DNA of 61,137 nucleotides from a virus. The first letter of the stretch is position 1, and every line of letters begins with the position of its first letter. A model generated the notes under the pieces. That model made no database searches, was not told the DNA's origin, and saw only the letters and a list, made by a program, of their open reading frames with translations. Positions 15,021 through 23,972 of this stretch are shown in pieces. Position numbers and translations under genes: made by a program. The DNA is taken from IMG/VR virus record IMGVR_UViG_3300035183_000546, positions 1 to 61,137 of that record. The stretch is one strand, 5' to 3'.

Positions 15021-15572
15021 GTGGCTAAGAAGATTCCCTTTATAGGCTTTGAGTTAACAGGGGATTGGCTGAAGGCTCATAGGTATTTTCAGAATTTACC
15101 CCTAGCGATAAACCGAAGTGTATTAAGTTGCCAAAGAGAGTTAGCTTTAAAAGTATATAGACTAGTAAGATCACACTTGAGGAATCAGGATATTCCGGGA
15201 TGGGATCCCTTAAAGAAGGGAACTATGCAAGCCAGAGTACGAAAGGGATTTTCAGAAGATGATGCTTTATTAGCTAGTAAAGATTACTATTTCCATATAG
15301 AAATGTGGCGGGAAGATAAGGTATACCATGTTGGGGTCCGTAAAGGGAAAAAGCATGCTACTTCTAACTTACACATAGATCAAATAGCTTCCATACATGA
15401 GGCCTGGTCATTCACCCGCGGAAAACCCCACCGGCCACTGTGGTCTTATACTTTCAATACTAAACCTCCTCATGGTATAGGGGGTATATTGGGAGTTAAA
15501 AGGTTTTATGTAGAAACTTTAGTACATAAGCTTTTACTAAGGGGTTATTATGTAAATATCGAAAAACGATGA
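15021..15572 (+). CDS. Neck/tail-completion protein (HK97 gp10-like)
   Basis: A 183-residue protein starting at GTG, two bases after the previous stop. Basic, with an N-terminal helix carrying INRSVLSCQRELALKVYRLV, then a conserved-looking GWDPLKKGTMQARVRKGF and VYHVGVRKGKKH. HK97 gp10/phage Mu gpG-type tail-completion proteins share this helix followed by 'WxPLxxxT...' pattern, so it probably bridges the neck and the tail. Four-base overlap (ATGA) with the next gene. Assigned from pattern and context. Confidence 0.5.
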   Translation: MAKKIPFIGFELTGDWLKAHRYFQNLPLAINRSVLSCQRELALKVYRLVRSHLRNQDIPGWDPLKKGTMQARVRKGFSEDDALLASKDYYFHIEMWREDKVYHVGVRKGKKHATSNLHIDQIASIHEAWSFTRGKPHRPLWSYTFNTKPPHGIGGILGVKRFYVETLVHKLLLRGYYVNIEKR

Positions 15573-16294
15573 GTGTATCTACACCTTTTGTAAATACTGC
15601 TGAAATAGTAGAAAGAACTATTCTGCATAATCTACGCGTGCATTTAGTAGCTAAAAATTACTTACCCGATATAACCTTATATACTAATGATATTAGTGGA
15701 ACTACCGGTTATAATAATGCTATGGCTGCTATTAGAAGGGATAAAGGTTTTTGTATAGAAGTTTTTGGAGTAGCTAGCCCGCATGCTAGGGACCTTAAAA
15801 GAATACCCCGAATAGTAGTAATACCCGACCAAGCTTTACCAGGAGATATAGGGGGTAACCCAGATAGAATTTATGCTGGAAAAGGGCCAGACTCAACTGC
15901 CCCTGAGGGTTTTACCGCTTTAGTTTTACCCCCTCAAACTACTCACTTTATATATGATATACATGTAGCTTGGAATGAGGCTCGCCAAAAACGTGTGCTT
16001 GAGCAAATTGTGGGATTGGCTTTACCTAAGCGAGGTTACATACCCCTATATGTAGATCCAGTAACTTTTGCCGAATCTAAAATGTTTATCCGTCAAATAA
16101 GCCATCGTAATATAGAGTCTGAGCAAGACGGTATAGGCGAATCAATTTATACTTATGAAGTACCTGATATCTTTGAAACTTCTCCTGAAACTGTAGCTAC
16201 GGGTATAGCTCCTATTAATGAAATAACTGTAGAACATACACCGGATAGTAGCGAAAAATCTCAACCCCTGACTAGCTTTAAAGTAAACACTTAA
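15569..16294 (+). CDS. Tail terminator/neck-like protein
   Basis: A 241-residue protein coupled to the preceding gene (ATGA). An N-terminal helix (VERTILHNLRVHLVA) and a mixed alpha/beta core with PRIVVIPDQALPGD and THFIYDIHVAWNEARQKRVLEQIV resemble the alpha/beta fold of tail-terminator proteins that cap the tube and sheath. The C-terminal 40 residues are acidic/Ser-rich and probably flexible. Fourth gene of the neck block; context is the main support. Confidence 0.45.
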   Translation: MSVSTPFVNTAEIVERTILHNLRVHLVAKNYLPDITLYTNDISGTTGYNNAMAAIRRDKGFCIEVFGVASPHARDLKRIPRIVVIPDQALPGDIGGNPDRIYAGKGPDSTAPEGFTALVLPPQTTHFIYDIHVAWNEARQKRVLEQIVGLALPKRGYIPLYVDPVTFAESKMFIRQISHRNIESEQDGIGESIYTYEVPDIFETSPETVATGIAPINEITVEHTPDSSEKSQPLTSFKVNT

Positions 16295-16298
16295 TAAA

Positions 16299-16709
16299 AT
16301 GGCTCAGCAAGACATCTTATATATGGGGGAAGATCAAGAAGTAGAGTTTACATTAACTAAAAGTGATAATACACCCCTAAATTTAGCTACTGAAGTGCAA
16401 GGATTACTGGTAGTTTTTTATAGAGCTTTGGATAATAAACCTATACCAGATGGTAGGTATAGTATGAATCCCGCAACGGGGTATAATTCCACTGATTTCG
16501 AAATTGTAGATGCTGCTGGAGGAAAATTTAAGATAAAACTTCAGGCTGAAGTAACTCGGGGTATTGCTTATGAAACTACTCTTCTTTGTGAGCTTAAGTT
16601 AAAATTTAGTGATCCCGATTTTTCTAACAATGATTTTGAAGTCATAGAACGCCAGATAGTAATTGCTCAGGCTAAGAAAGCTTTAACTTCTAATGAATCA
16701 ACCTACTAA
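16299..16709 (+). CDS. Hypothetical beta-rich virion protein
   Basis: A 136-residue protein almost entirely predicted beta strands (EVEFTLTKSDNTPLNL, GLLVVFYRAL, TTLLCELKLKF), an Ig-like or BppU-type N-terminal fold found in phage baseplate/neck appendages. Situated between neck genes and two gene products with fibre features. Three bases separate it from the next gene. Probably a structural subunit of a virion appendage; not assigned to a named family. Confidence 0.5.
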   Translation: MAQQDILYMGEDQEVEFTLTKSDNTPLNLATEVQGLLVVFYRALDNKPIPDGRYSMNPATGYNSTDFEIVDAAGGKFKIKLQAEVTRGIAYETTLLCELKLKFSDPDFSNNDFEVIERQIVIAQAKKALTSNESTY

Positions 16710-16711
16710 TT

Positions 16712-17086
16712 ATGAGCTGTGCTTTACAAATAGCTGTAAGGCTTAAAAATCCAATATCAGTATCCACGGCATTAAAAGCAAAGCTAAAGGTAGTAGTTAA
16801 CTATGGATTTTCAGTAATAACTTTAGGCCCTCCCAGTAATATGCGTATAGCTCAAAAACCCAGTAATGGTACTTATGGTAGTATAGTGGGGGATTTAGAT
16901 GGAGTTAACACAGTATTTCAAATAAACCCCTATGTTTCGGGTAAACTTTTAGTGTTTTTGAACGGGGTAGTTCAACAACAAGGAAACCCCAATGGAGATT
17001 TTATAGAATTAGATCCGAGCTTGGGAACTATACAATTTGCTTCACCCCCGGCTAGTACAGATATTATTACTATAGCTTATGAATAA
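16712..17086 (+). CDS. Hypothetical virion protein with GTYG/LNGV motif
   Basis: A 124-residue protein. The C-terminal 60 residues contain VNTVFQINPYVSGKLLVFLNGVVQQ and a following 'IELDPSLGTIQFASPPAST' stretch, a pattern widely seen in phage appendage proteins ('vflNGv.q..g...i..~~~tI.F..aP..~D'). It suggests a beta-sandwich for oligomeric fibre attachment. Its last eight bases overlap the secreted fibre-like gene. Function inferred from pattern only. Confidence 0.5.
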   Translation: MSCALQIAVRLKNPISVSTALKAKLKVVVNYGFSVITLGPPSNMRIAQKPSNGTYGSIVGDLDGVNTVFQINPYVSGKLLVFLNGVVQQQGNPNGDFIELDPSLGTIQFASPPASTDIITIAYE

Positions 17087-18242
17087 CTTAAAACTAATCT
17101 TAGTAGTGAGTATACTAGCTTTTTGTACTCCCTTAGTGAATTTTGCACAAACTCTGATAAATGCAAATCAGATCCGTAAGGATCTGACTTTACGCACTGT
17201 AAATAGCAATCAGCTGGGCGTAGATAGTGTTAGTTTAATTGCTACTAAGCATAACCTACTTAAACTGTATACTTCAAGCATAGGTGTAAATGTAATACCC
17301 ATGGGTACAGATTTGTTAAGGTTATGGAAAACTGATACTGTAAGGTTAGTTTTAGATGGATCTCCGGGTATACAGAAAAATTTAGTTTTTAAATCTGATA
17401 GCCTTTATCGCTGGACTGTGGGAGTTGAGGGAAGTGAATTGGGTAGTAATCAGGGTACTAATTTAGTAGTAAAAAGGTTCGCAGATAATGGTACTTATAT
17501 AGATGATGTACTATCTATAGTAAGGAGTAATAAAACTACTACTTTTACAGGTAGTTTGTATGCAAATAATTTATCGGGTATAAATACTGGGGACGAAACT
17601 ACTAGTTCAATTAAATCTAAACTGGGCTCAGCTTCTTCTGTTAGTGATGGTTATCTATTACAGGCTGATTGGAATACTTTTAATGCTAAACAAGATGCTT
17701 TAGGTTTTATTCCCGAAAACTCAGCTAATAAATCTACAAGTACTGAATTAGGCACTAGTGATGTACTCTATCCTACTCAGAATGCTGTTAAAGCTTATGT
17801 AGATAGCCGTAGAATTGTTAAAAGCTCTACTGTAGCTACTGTAACATCTTCTACTTCACTTACTACTTTAAATAATTTATCTACTACTTTACCTGCTAGT
17901 ACTCGGTGGCATTTCGAGGCTAGTGGTAGTATAAGTAGTTCGTCTACAAATGGTGCAAGGTTGGGTTTATTAGTACCCACGGGAGCTACTGTGTATTATG
18001 AGATTATCGCAAATAATAGTTCAGCAACAAACATAATTAGTAATGCTTCTAGTTTTTCAAGCTCTGCTGAAATACCCATAACATTTGGGGCTGTAGCATC
18101 AACAGTAATGCAATGGAAGATTTCTGGGCTTATAGTTACTACTGGGAGCGCTGGTACTTTTGGAATCCAGGGGCGTACTGCGAACGCAGCTAATACCGTT
18201 ACTTTTAATATAGGAAGTAGAATGAGATTAGAAAAAGAGTAG
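17079..18242 (+). CDS. Fibre-like protein with Sec signal peptide
   Basis: A 387-residue protein. Residues 1-23 form a signal peptide (hydrophobic core ILVVSILAFCTPLVNF, AQ at the cleavage site). The middle (about 165-250) has SGINTGDETTSS, a fibre motif common in Bacteroidota phages, followed by GYLLQADWNTFNAKQDALGF and YPTQNAVKAYVDS, typical tail-fibre collar repeats. The C-terminal 130 residues are Ser/Thr-rich and beta-type. A phage fibre made with an export signal is unusual. It may be surface displayed, or a host-derived adhesin may have been captured. It overlaps the preceding gene by eight bases. Confidence 0.65.
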   Translation: MNNLKLILVVSILAFCTPLVNFAQTLINANQIRKDLTLRTVNSNQLGVDSVSLIATKHNLLKLYTSSIGVNVIPMGTDLLRLWKTDTVRLVLDGSPGIQKNLVFKSDSLYRWTVGVEGSELGSNQGTNLVVKRFADNGTYIDDVLSIVRSNKTTTFTGSLYANNLSGINTGDETTSSIKSKLGSASSVSDGYLLQADWNTFNAKQDALGFIPENSANKSTSTELGTSDVLYPTQNAVKAYVDSRRIVKSSTVATVTSSTSLTTLNNLSTTLPASTRWHFEASGSISSSSTNGARLGLLVPTGATVYYEIIANNSSATNIISNASSFSSSAEIPITFGAVASTVMQWKISGLIVTTGSAGTFGIQGRTANAANTVTFNIGSRMRLEKE

Positions 18243-18272
18243 TAAATTCATTAAGCTATAAGTAAGAGTATT

Positions 18273-18572
18273 ATGTTCTTACCCGAATTATCATTAAGTT
18301 ATTTATTGTATTCTTACAGTGGGACGAGTTGGGACCCGGGGGTTTACCAAACGATCACATTGATATTACAACTATTAGCTTTACCCTTATGGGGGTATAT
18401 TACAATTAAGATTAAAAAGCTTAGTAGAAGATCTGCTAATAGGGATATGAAAATAGAAGCTTTAATACATGCTAATAAGCATGTTAATGGTGATCGAGCA
18501 AAAGAGTTTTCCGAAATATATTCTCAGCGCTATAACGAACTAGTTCAGGAATATAAGTTTTTAGACGGGTAA
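18273..18572 (+). CDS. Small membrane protein (holin candidate)
   Basis: A 99-residue protein with a hydrophobic segment at about residues 26-45 (TLILQLLALPLWGYITIKIKK), possibly preceded by a second weaker one, followed by a charged helical tail (SRRSANRDMKIEALIHANK) and C-terminal region rich in Tyr/Glu. This topology suits small holins or membrane linkers, but position between two secreted proteins also allows a role in their export or anchoring. No diagnostic motif. Confidence 0.5.
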   Translation: MFLPELSLSYLLYSYSGTSWDPGVYQTITLILQLLALPLWGYITIKIKKLSRRSANRDMKIEALIHANKHVNGDRAKEFSEIYSQRYNELVQEYKFLDG

Positions 18573-18634
18573 GCTACAAGATTACTACTACTTAGAATAC
18601 TTATAAGGATTGAAAATACTATAATACCAATAAT

Positions 18635-21523
18635 ATGATGAAAACAACTTATTTTCAAAGCTTAGTATTATTACTGCTTGGGTTCTTATGGACCATACCA
18701 ATCAAATTAAATGCCCAAATGCAACCCATTAGTTATTGGACTTGCGATTTACCTAATCCCTCCAATGGGATTAAAGATTCTAAAAATGTAAGGGATTTAA
18801 TTTTCGGTATAGTTCCCCAGATTAAATCGGGTGGGCCTGTAGGTAAGTATGTAGAAGTGGGGGATAACCATGGAGCTTTAACCGCTTCAAGTAATCCTTT
18901 CCCTTCGGGATCTATGACAGTAGAATTTTTATTTAAGCCTTCTAAAAAGTTTAATAATTCTGAAATGTGGCGTGATCAGCCTGGTACTATGAGTGGAGGT
19001 ATTTTTTGGACTAAATTTGGACCCCCAGATAATTCTGTACCCTATATCTATTTTACTACTAATACTGTAGGTCAAGGTAGCCATACTTTATATATACCCT
19101 TAAATAAAAGAGGTAGGGGTTCAGCTAGTTGGTTCATGGACGGGAAATTTCATCATATAGTGTTTAGGTATAATCATACTACTGGTGTAAAGGATATTTG
19201 GTTGGATGGACAATGCCCAACTGGGTTTTCTACGACCATAACTCCCGGAGCATTATCCCAATTGAGCGAAAAAACTTTTTTCTTCTGCAGCTCAGTGCCC
19301 TACCGTCAATCCTATATGGGTTGGGATGAGATAGCTATATATAATGGTGCTATTCCAACAGGTCAAATTTACCAACATTACTTAGATTTTCAAGCGGGTC
19401 AACCATATAGTTTTACTGTAGCAGGAAGCGTTCCTGCTGCTTCGGATATTTCTACGGGTTTAGATACTTTAAGTTTTGCGCCTAATACTGTATTACCTAC
19501 GACAGGAGCTGTAACATTATGCACTGGACCCAGCGCTTTAACTCAACATAAATTTTGCCCCCTACCACGGTATAGACACTCAGTTACAGATGTACCCCCT
19601 TTATTTGACTGGGCTGATCCAATCTATCAAGCGGGTTTGGGTCAAGTAGGCGGGAGCTTTACATACGCTAATGTAGTAGATACCCTAAAAAAATTACTTG
19701 TAGAATTAGGTAGAAATTGGAATTATGCTATGTGGTTATCCCGGTTTGTTGGCCCCAACAGTAATTTAGAGGACACGGGCACAAATCCCGATGGGGCTAT
19801 GCTAAAAGTAGCTAATGATAATCCAGATTTACCGGTTGGGTATATAACCTTAAGAGCTCAAATCAACTTGTCAGGACCCAATACTCCAGCTTTAGGGAGT
19901 AGTAATTACCCTCCCCAAAACTACTTAAGGAATAGCTCTGGGGCTTTTATTCCTTATGGTAATTTCACTAAGATTTGGAGCCCTTTAGCTGATACAGCTA
20001 ATTATAGAGCTGATGGGGAATATACTAGGCAGGGTTTAATCAAAATACTAGCTAAATTACCAAACAGACCTGCAGATAAAAAAATAACGTACATAGAAGA
20101 AAATGGCGAAGTTATTCCGCCTATTCCAGCTAGCGTATTAAGCCAGGATCCCGCTGTAGTAGCTGCGGCTGCAGCTGCAGGTATGAGTGTATTGGAGTTT
20201 GGTTCTAAAAAGTGGTCCGAAGTATGTATAGCATATCGCAACCAGTTTATGAATCTTCCGGGATTACAGAAAACTAAGTACACAGAATACTTACTTAATG
20301 GTAAAAATGATTTTACATGGTTGTGGAAATACACCCGTAATGTAAGTACCCCTATGCGTAATGATATGCACTATTCTACCTCAGATATGTATATTAGATA
20401 TCCCTATAATTGGCGTATGTGGGTCGGAGCTTGGCATGGGTATCAGTGGTTTGCTGAGGGTAGGCTAGATGAAATAGCGGCTAAAGATACTTTGTTTTCT
20501 CCTCACGTTAGTGCAGGATGGGATAGGAAAGAAGAAATGAATATAAGGCCTGCTCAGTATTTGGCATTGCTTAAGCTTATGAACGGGTTAGGAGCAGATT
20601 TTTACTACGTGGGATTTTTCCATGAGGGCTCGGCTCCTTGGCCTTTACCAGAAAATTGGACTTGGCAAAAAATTATAGCTTCATATGCTCAAGCTACTTG
20701 GACTAACTATGCTAAAATTCATCGCAACAGCAGTATAGTTTTAGGGGAGCAATCTACGAGATATGACCCACCTGTACCGGGTCCTTCATTACACTTAGTT
20801 TCTGGGGATCCCCGTATAATAGTAATAGCTCGTAAACATAATACGCTTAATCAATACGCTATTAATTCTGCAATTATACCTTGTACTAATGACACTGGTA
20901 ATGTCCCCGATGTAGATACTGCGTTTGTAAGGTTAGATAATAAAGATATTAAGTTTTTGGTAAGGCCCCAAGGAAGTACTTATGTTTGGGATAATTCTGA
21001 CCCCAATAAACCTGTGTTTTACCAAGTAGATGCTTGGCATGAAAAAACCCATCCTTGGTATTGGGATAGGGGTTTTTACTTCGAAGCTGAAAACTATGGA
21101 AATACTGAAACAGAAAATCAGAAGATTTCTACTGAAATTACTCCGGCTATATTAGCTGGAGATTACACTAATTTTACAACGTATGTAAATACTGTAGTAC
21201 CCGACCGGGGTTACCAGTACTATTTTAAACCTCGATCAGGTACAGGAAGTACTGAATACTATGTTTACATCCGGGTAAAGAATTTAAGCGATACACCACA
21301 AGAAATAACCTTAGGCTGTAACGGTCAAAACCGTAGTACTGTAAAAGTATTGGTTAACTCTAATACTTGGACTTGGATGAATACTCGTAAAAATGGTAGC
21401 CGTATAAAATTTACTGGGATTAGTACAGTCAATGAAAATAACCTCAGGATTTTAGGTAGCCCAAGCGTATGTATTGATAAATTATACATTACTACTAACC
21501 CTAATTGGATTCCAAATCTATAG
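18635..21523 (+). CDS. Secreted multidomain carbohydrate-active protein (LamG + hydrolase-like + CBM-like)
   Basis: A 962-residue protein with a Sec signal peptide (residues 1-28, core FQSLVLLLLGFLWTIPI, ending LNAQ). About 35-255 is a LamG/concanavalin-like domain (SMTVEFLFKPSKKF; HHIVFRYNHTTGVKDIWLDGQ type pattern; GWDEIAIYNGAI). About 325-745 looks like a TIM-barrel glycoside-hydrolase-type domain (YAMWLSRFVGPNSN ... YTRQGLIKILAKL ... YLALLKLMNGLGADFYYVGF). About 810-962 is carbohydrate-binding-module-like (FYFEAENYGNTETEN, TWTWMNTRKNGSRIKF, SVCIDKLYITTNP). Catalytic acids are not identifiable by eye. Probable role: degrade or bind host-surface polysaccharide, as depolymerase or secreted enzyme. 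The double ATG at 18635/18638 leaves the exact start open. Confidence 0.65.
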   Translation: MMKTTYFQSLVLLLLGFLWTIPIKLNAQMQPISYWTCDLPNPSNGIKDSKNVRDLIFGIVPQIKSGGPVGKYVEVGDNHGALTASSNPFPSGSMTVEFLFKPSKKFNNSEMWRDQPGTMSGGIFWTKFGPPDNSVPYIYFTTNTVGQGSHTLYIPLNKRGRGSASWFMDGKFHHIVFRYNHTTGVKDIWLDGQCPTGFSTTITPGALSQLSEKTFFFCSSVPYRQSYMGWDEIAIYNGAIPTGQIYQHYLDFQAGQPYSFTVAGSVPAASDISTGLDTLSFAPNTVLPTTGAVTLCTGPSALTQHKFCPLPRYRHSVTDVPPLFDWADPIYQAGLGQVGGSFTYANVVDTLKKLLVELGRNWNYAMWLSRFVGPNSNLEDTGTNPDGAMLKVANDNPDLPVGYITLRAQINLSGPNTPALGSSNYPPQNYLRNSSGAFIPYGNFTKIWSPLADTANYRADGEYTRQGLIKILAKLPNRPADKKITYIEENGEVIPPIPASVLSQDPAVVAAAAAAGMSVLEFGSKKWSEVCIAYRNQFMNLPGLQKTKYTEYLLNGKNDFTWLWKYTRNVSTPMRNDMHYSTSDMYIRYPYNWRMWVGAWHGYQWFAEGRLDEIAAKDTLFSPHVSAGWDRKEEMNIRPAQYLALLKLMNGLGADFYYVGFFHEGSAPWPLPENWTWQKIIASYAQATWTNYAKIHRNSSIVLGEQSTRYDPPVPGPSLHLVSGDPRIIVIARKHNTLNQYAINSAIIPCTNDTGNVPDVDTAFVRLDNKDIKFLVRPQGSTYVWDNSDPNKPVFYQVDAWHEKTHPWYWDRGFYFEAENYGNTETENQKISTEITPAILAGDYTNFTTYVNTVVPDRGYQYYFKPRSGTGSTEYYVYIRVKNLSDTPQEITLGCNGQNRSTVKVLVNSNTWTWMNTRKNGSRIKFTGISTVNENNLRILGSPSVCIDKLYITTNPNWIPNL

Positions 21524-21531
21524 CTTTTTGT

Positions 21532-21550
21532 CCAGACTAATAACCCCTAT
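21532..21550 (+). promoter_or_regulatory. Leader motif upstream of tail sheath (possible late promoter)
   Basis: CCAGACTAA (21532-21540) followed four bases later by CCCTAT (21545-21550) and TTTAAAA. It repeats the arrangement found upstream of the decoration/capsid genes at 11002-11025 and lies 17 bases before the sheath ATG. Recurrence in front of the two strongest structural units supports a regulatory role. Confidence 0.4.
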
Positions 21551-21566
21551 TTAAAACCTTAGTGTC

Positions 21567-23429
21567 ATGCCCACTGCTGCTCGAGTATCTTTTGATATAC
21601 AAAATTTAACTTTTTCAGCTCCCAACCTATTAAAGGGTATTTCTTTTGTTATGGGGATAACAAAAAGAGGCCCCGTTGCAGATCCCGGTAAACTTATTTC
21701 TACCTGGGACCAGTTTGTAAGGGTGTATGGAGGCTATTTGCCCAATAGTAATTTTGCGTTACTTGCGGAAAGAGCTTTTAACTATGGAGCCCAGCTGAGA
21801 GTTAGCCGCGTAGTACATTATAATGATATTTCTGACCCCAATACAGCTACGGCAACTAAAGCTATCTTAAGCTCGCCTCTTATACTTACTTGGGATAGTG
21901 CTATGGTAGCGGGTAATGTTTTTGATTTCAATTTAGAAGGTGTAGCTAGTGCTCCAGTTAATTTTACTACTGACCATGATACTACTATGGCTTTGATAGC
22001 TGCTGAGTTATCCACTCATCCCCTAATAAGCTCTGCTCATGTAGTACAAGGACCCGCTGCAAATGATGATCTTACTTTAATCTTATTCCCTAAAAAAGAT
22101 CTAACACTTACTTATACTTTAAATGCTGTAATCACAGGGGGAGCCTCACAACCTTCTATTAATGTGACTGAGGCAGATGGAGTGTTAGATAGCAAAAATA
22201 ATAAGCTATTTACGCCTGTACTCAAATATCCGGGAGGAGATTACAATAAAGTATTTATAGCTATATCTAATGCTTCTAATGGTAATAGTGCATACTTTAA
22301 CTTAACCATATTTCATGAAGATGAAGCTGAATTAACTGAGTATTACCCTAATTTGAAAATTCCATCTACTCCTCCCAATATAGCTAATTCTACTTACTTA
22401 GATGAAGTAAAGTTAGCTTCTCAGCTGTTAGACTTTATATACGAAGATCTATCAAGTTTGAGCGGGCAATTGCGCCCTCTTAATGGGCTTTACTTTTTTG
22501 ATGGAGGCCATGATGGTAGTCCTGTAACCAGTACTGATTATATAGGTAATGCTTTGGGTAAAACTGGCTTTTTTGCTTTTGATGAATATGATGATGGTAT
22601 GCAAGTGGCTGCACCCGAAGTAACTGAAGCTTTAATACATGAAGCTGGAGCAGATTATGCAGCTAATCGTAAAGATTTATTGTACTTAGGCCATTTACCC
22701 AATTCTTTAAGTACTAGTATTGCTATAGCTGCCGCTCGTGATGCTATGAACATTGATACGCCCTATGCTATGCTTTTCGCGGGTGGTTTGAAAATATCTC
22801 ACCCTGTAACGGGGTTACCCATTGAGATTTCGGGTATGGGAGATATTTTGGGGATTATTGCACACAGCGATAATTTAGCAGGCGAGTGGTATGCTTTCGA
22901 TGGTATTAATCGGGGTACGGTGAGAAAAGCGCTGGGCGTAGTTAATAACTTTGGTACTCCGGCTAGGTATACTGAATTGAATGTTTTAGCAAACCATCAG
23001 GTAAATATGATGGTGCATAAAGATAAAAGGGTTTATCTAGCGGGTAACTATACAGCTACCATAAGTAATTCGCAAATGTCTTGGGCTGATACTATAAGGT
23101 TTATTATATTTTTACAAAAGAGTTTAAGGCCCATACTAGAAAAGTATTTAAGAGAGCCTTGCGATATTCCTACGTGGAAAGCTATTTTTGACGAGGTTAA
23201 CCCTTTCCTTACCAGCTTAGTTAAAGCTAGGGCTATGTTTGCCTATGTATGGAATGGGGATCAAAACATTAGCCGAATAGAAGACGTAAGGGTTAATACT
23301 TTGGCAGATGTTCAACAGGGTAAGTATAAAGCTAAGCTTTATATTAAGAAGACTCCGGCAATGAATGAGTTACTCGTACAAATTGTGCTGTCTCCTCTTT
23401 CTCTTGATTTTAACATTGTTACTGACTAA
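21567..23429 (+). CDS. Tail sheath protein
   Basis: A 620-residue contractile-tail sheath protein. Its N-terminal part fits the family (SFVMGITKRGPVADPGKLIS, VYGGYLPNSNFALLAERAFN). The central region has DGSPVTSTDYIGNALGKTGFF-type features and a chaperone-like stretch of alpha/beta repeats, and the C-terminus is canonical (FIIFLQKSLRPILEKYL ... FLTSLVKARAMFAYVWNG). Residues 105-205 form an insertion (LTWDSAMVAGNVFDFN ... DHDTTMALIAAELS ... GGASQPSINV) that matches a domain in the decoration protein. It is directly followed by the tube gene (two bases) in one unit behind a leader motif. Confidence 0.9.
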   Translation: MPTAARVSFDIQNLTFSAPNLLKGISFVMGITKRGPVADPGKLISTWDQFVRVYGGYLPNSNFALLAERAFNYGAQLRVSRVVHYNDISDPNTATATKAILSSPLILTWDSAMVAGNVFDFNLEGVASAPVNFTTDHDTTMALIAAELSTHPLISSAHVVQGPAANDDLTLILFPKKDLTLTYTLNAVITGGASQPSINVTEADGVLDSKNNKLFTPVLKYPGGDYNKVFIAISNASNGNSAYFNLTIFHEDEAELTEYYPNLKIPSTPPNIANSTYLDEVKLASQLLDFIYEDLSSLSGQLRPLNGLYFFDGGHDGSPVTSTDYIGNALGKTGFFAFDEYDDGMQVAAPEVTEALIHEAGADYAANRKDLLYLGHLPNSLSTSIAIAAARDAMNIDTPYAMLFAGGLKISHPVTGLPIEISGMGDILGIIAHSDNLAGEWYAFDGINRGTVRKALGVVNNFGTPARYTELNVLANHQVNMMVHKDKRVYLAGNYTATISNSQMSWADTIRFIIFLQKSLRPILEKYLREPCDIPTWKAIFDEVNPFLTSLVKARAMFAYVWNGDQNISRIEDVRVNTLADVQQGKYKAKLYIKKTPAMNELLVQIVLSPLSLDFNIVTD

Positions 23430-23431
23430 TT

Positions 23432-23887
23432 ATGGCAAACATTGCAAACCCTCGTAAAAATTTCCAATTTTCTATTTCTGTGCCCGGGTTAAATCCCTTC
23501 CTTGCACAGAAAGTAACTTTACCCGAGGAATCTATTGATGTAGTAGAGCACGGGGATACTAATTACCTGGTTAAAACTGGGGGTATTCGTAAAGTAGGTA
23601 AACTGGTAGTAGAAAAGATTATGTTTGCTACTGGTGCTGATAATTGGCTGAGAGATTGGATGCTAGAAGTCCAGAACATCACTTTGGGAGGAGGTTTACT
23701 ACCCTCACTATATAAGCGTACAATACGCATAGATCAGCTTTCTAATGATGGTGTAACTATCATTAATACCCATTATTACTATGGGTGCTGGCCTTCTAAA
23801 AGGGATGCTATAGAGCTAGATCGCACTACTTCTGAAAACACTATGGAAAAAATAGAGTTTGAAGTAGATGAGCCAATACAGCAGTAA
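23432..23887 (+). CDS. Tail tube protein
   Basis: A 151-residue protein of the gp19-like tube family: beta-rich, NFQFSISVPGLNPFLAQKV at the start, a KTGGIRKVGKLVVEKI strand pair in the middle, and EKIEFEVDEPIQQ at the end. It sits two bases after the sheath gene, the normal order in contractile phages, and would form hexameric rings stacked inside the sheath. Followed by an intrinsic terminator-like hairpin. Confidence 0.88.
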   Translation: MANIANPRKNFQFSISVPGLNPFLAQKVTLPEESIDVVEHGDTNYLVKTGGIRKVGKLVVEKIMFATGADNWLRDWMLEVQNITLGGGLLPSLYKRTIRIDQLSNDGVTIINTHYYYGCWPSKRDAIELDRTTSENTMEKIEFEVDEPIQQ

Positions 23888-23915
23888 TAGGTTTAAGTGT
23901 TTAACATGTGGCGGG

Positions 23916-23945
23916 GAGGGGAGTAGTACTCCCCTCTGTTGTTTA
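23916..23945 (+). terminator. Terminator/attenuator after sheath-tube
   Basis: A 9-bp stem GAGGGGAGT / ACTCCCCTC with a three-base loop is followed by the U-rich tract TGTTGTTTACT. It sits between the tube gene and the baseplate-assembly gene and would let sheath and tube be expressed more strongly than the following tail genes. Confidence 0.65.
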
Positions 23946-23972
23946 CTATTATTTAGCAAATACTTATAGACT

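Noticed and set aside
16299-21523. Whole neck-appendage block as a prophage or transposon insertion
   Set aside because: No flanking repeats, transposase or integrase; strand, spacing and overlaps match the rest of the late genes.
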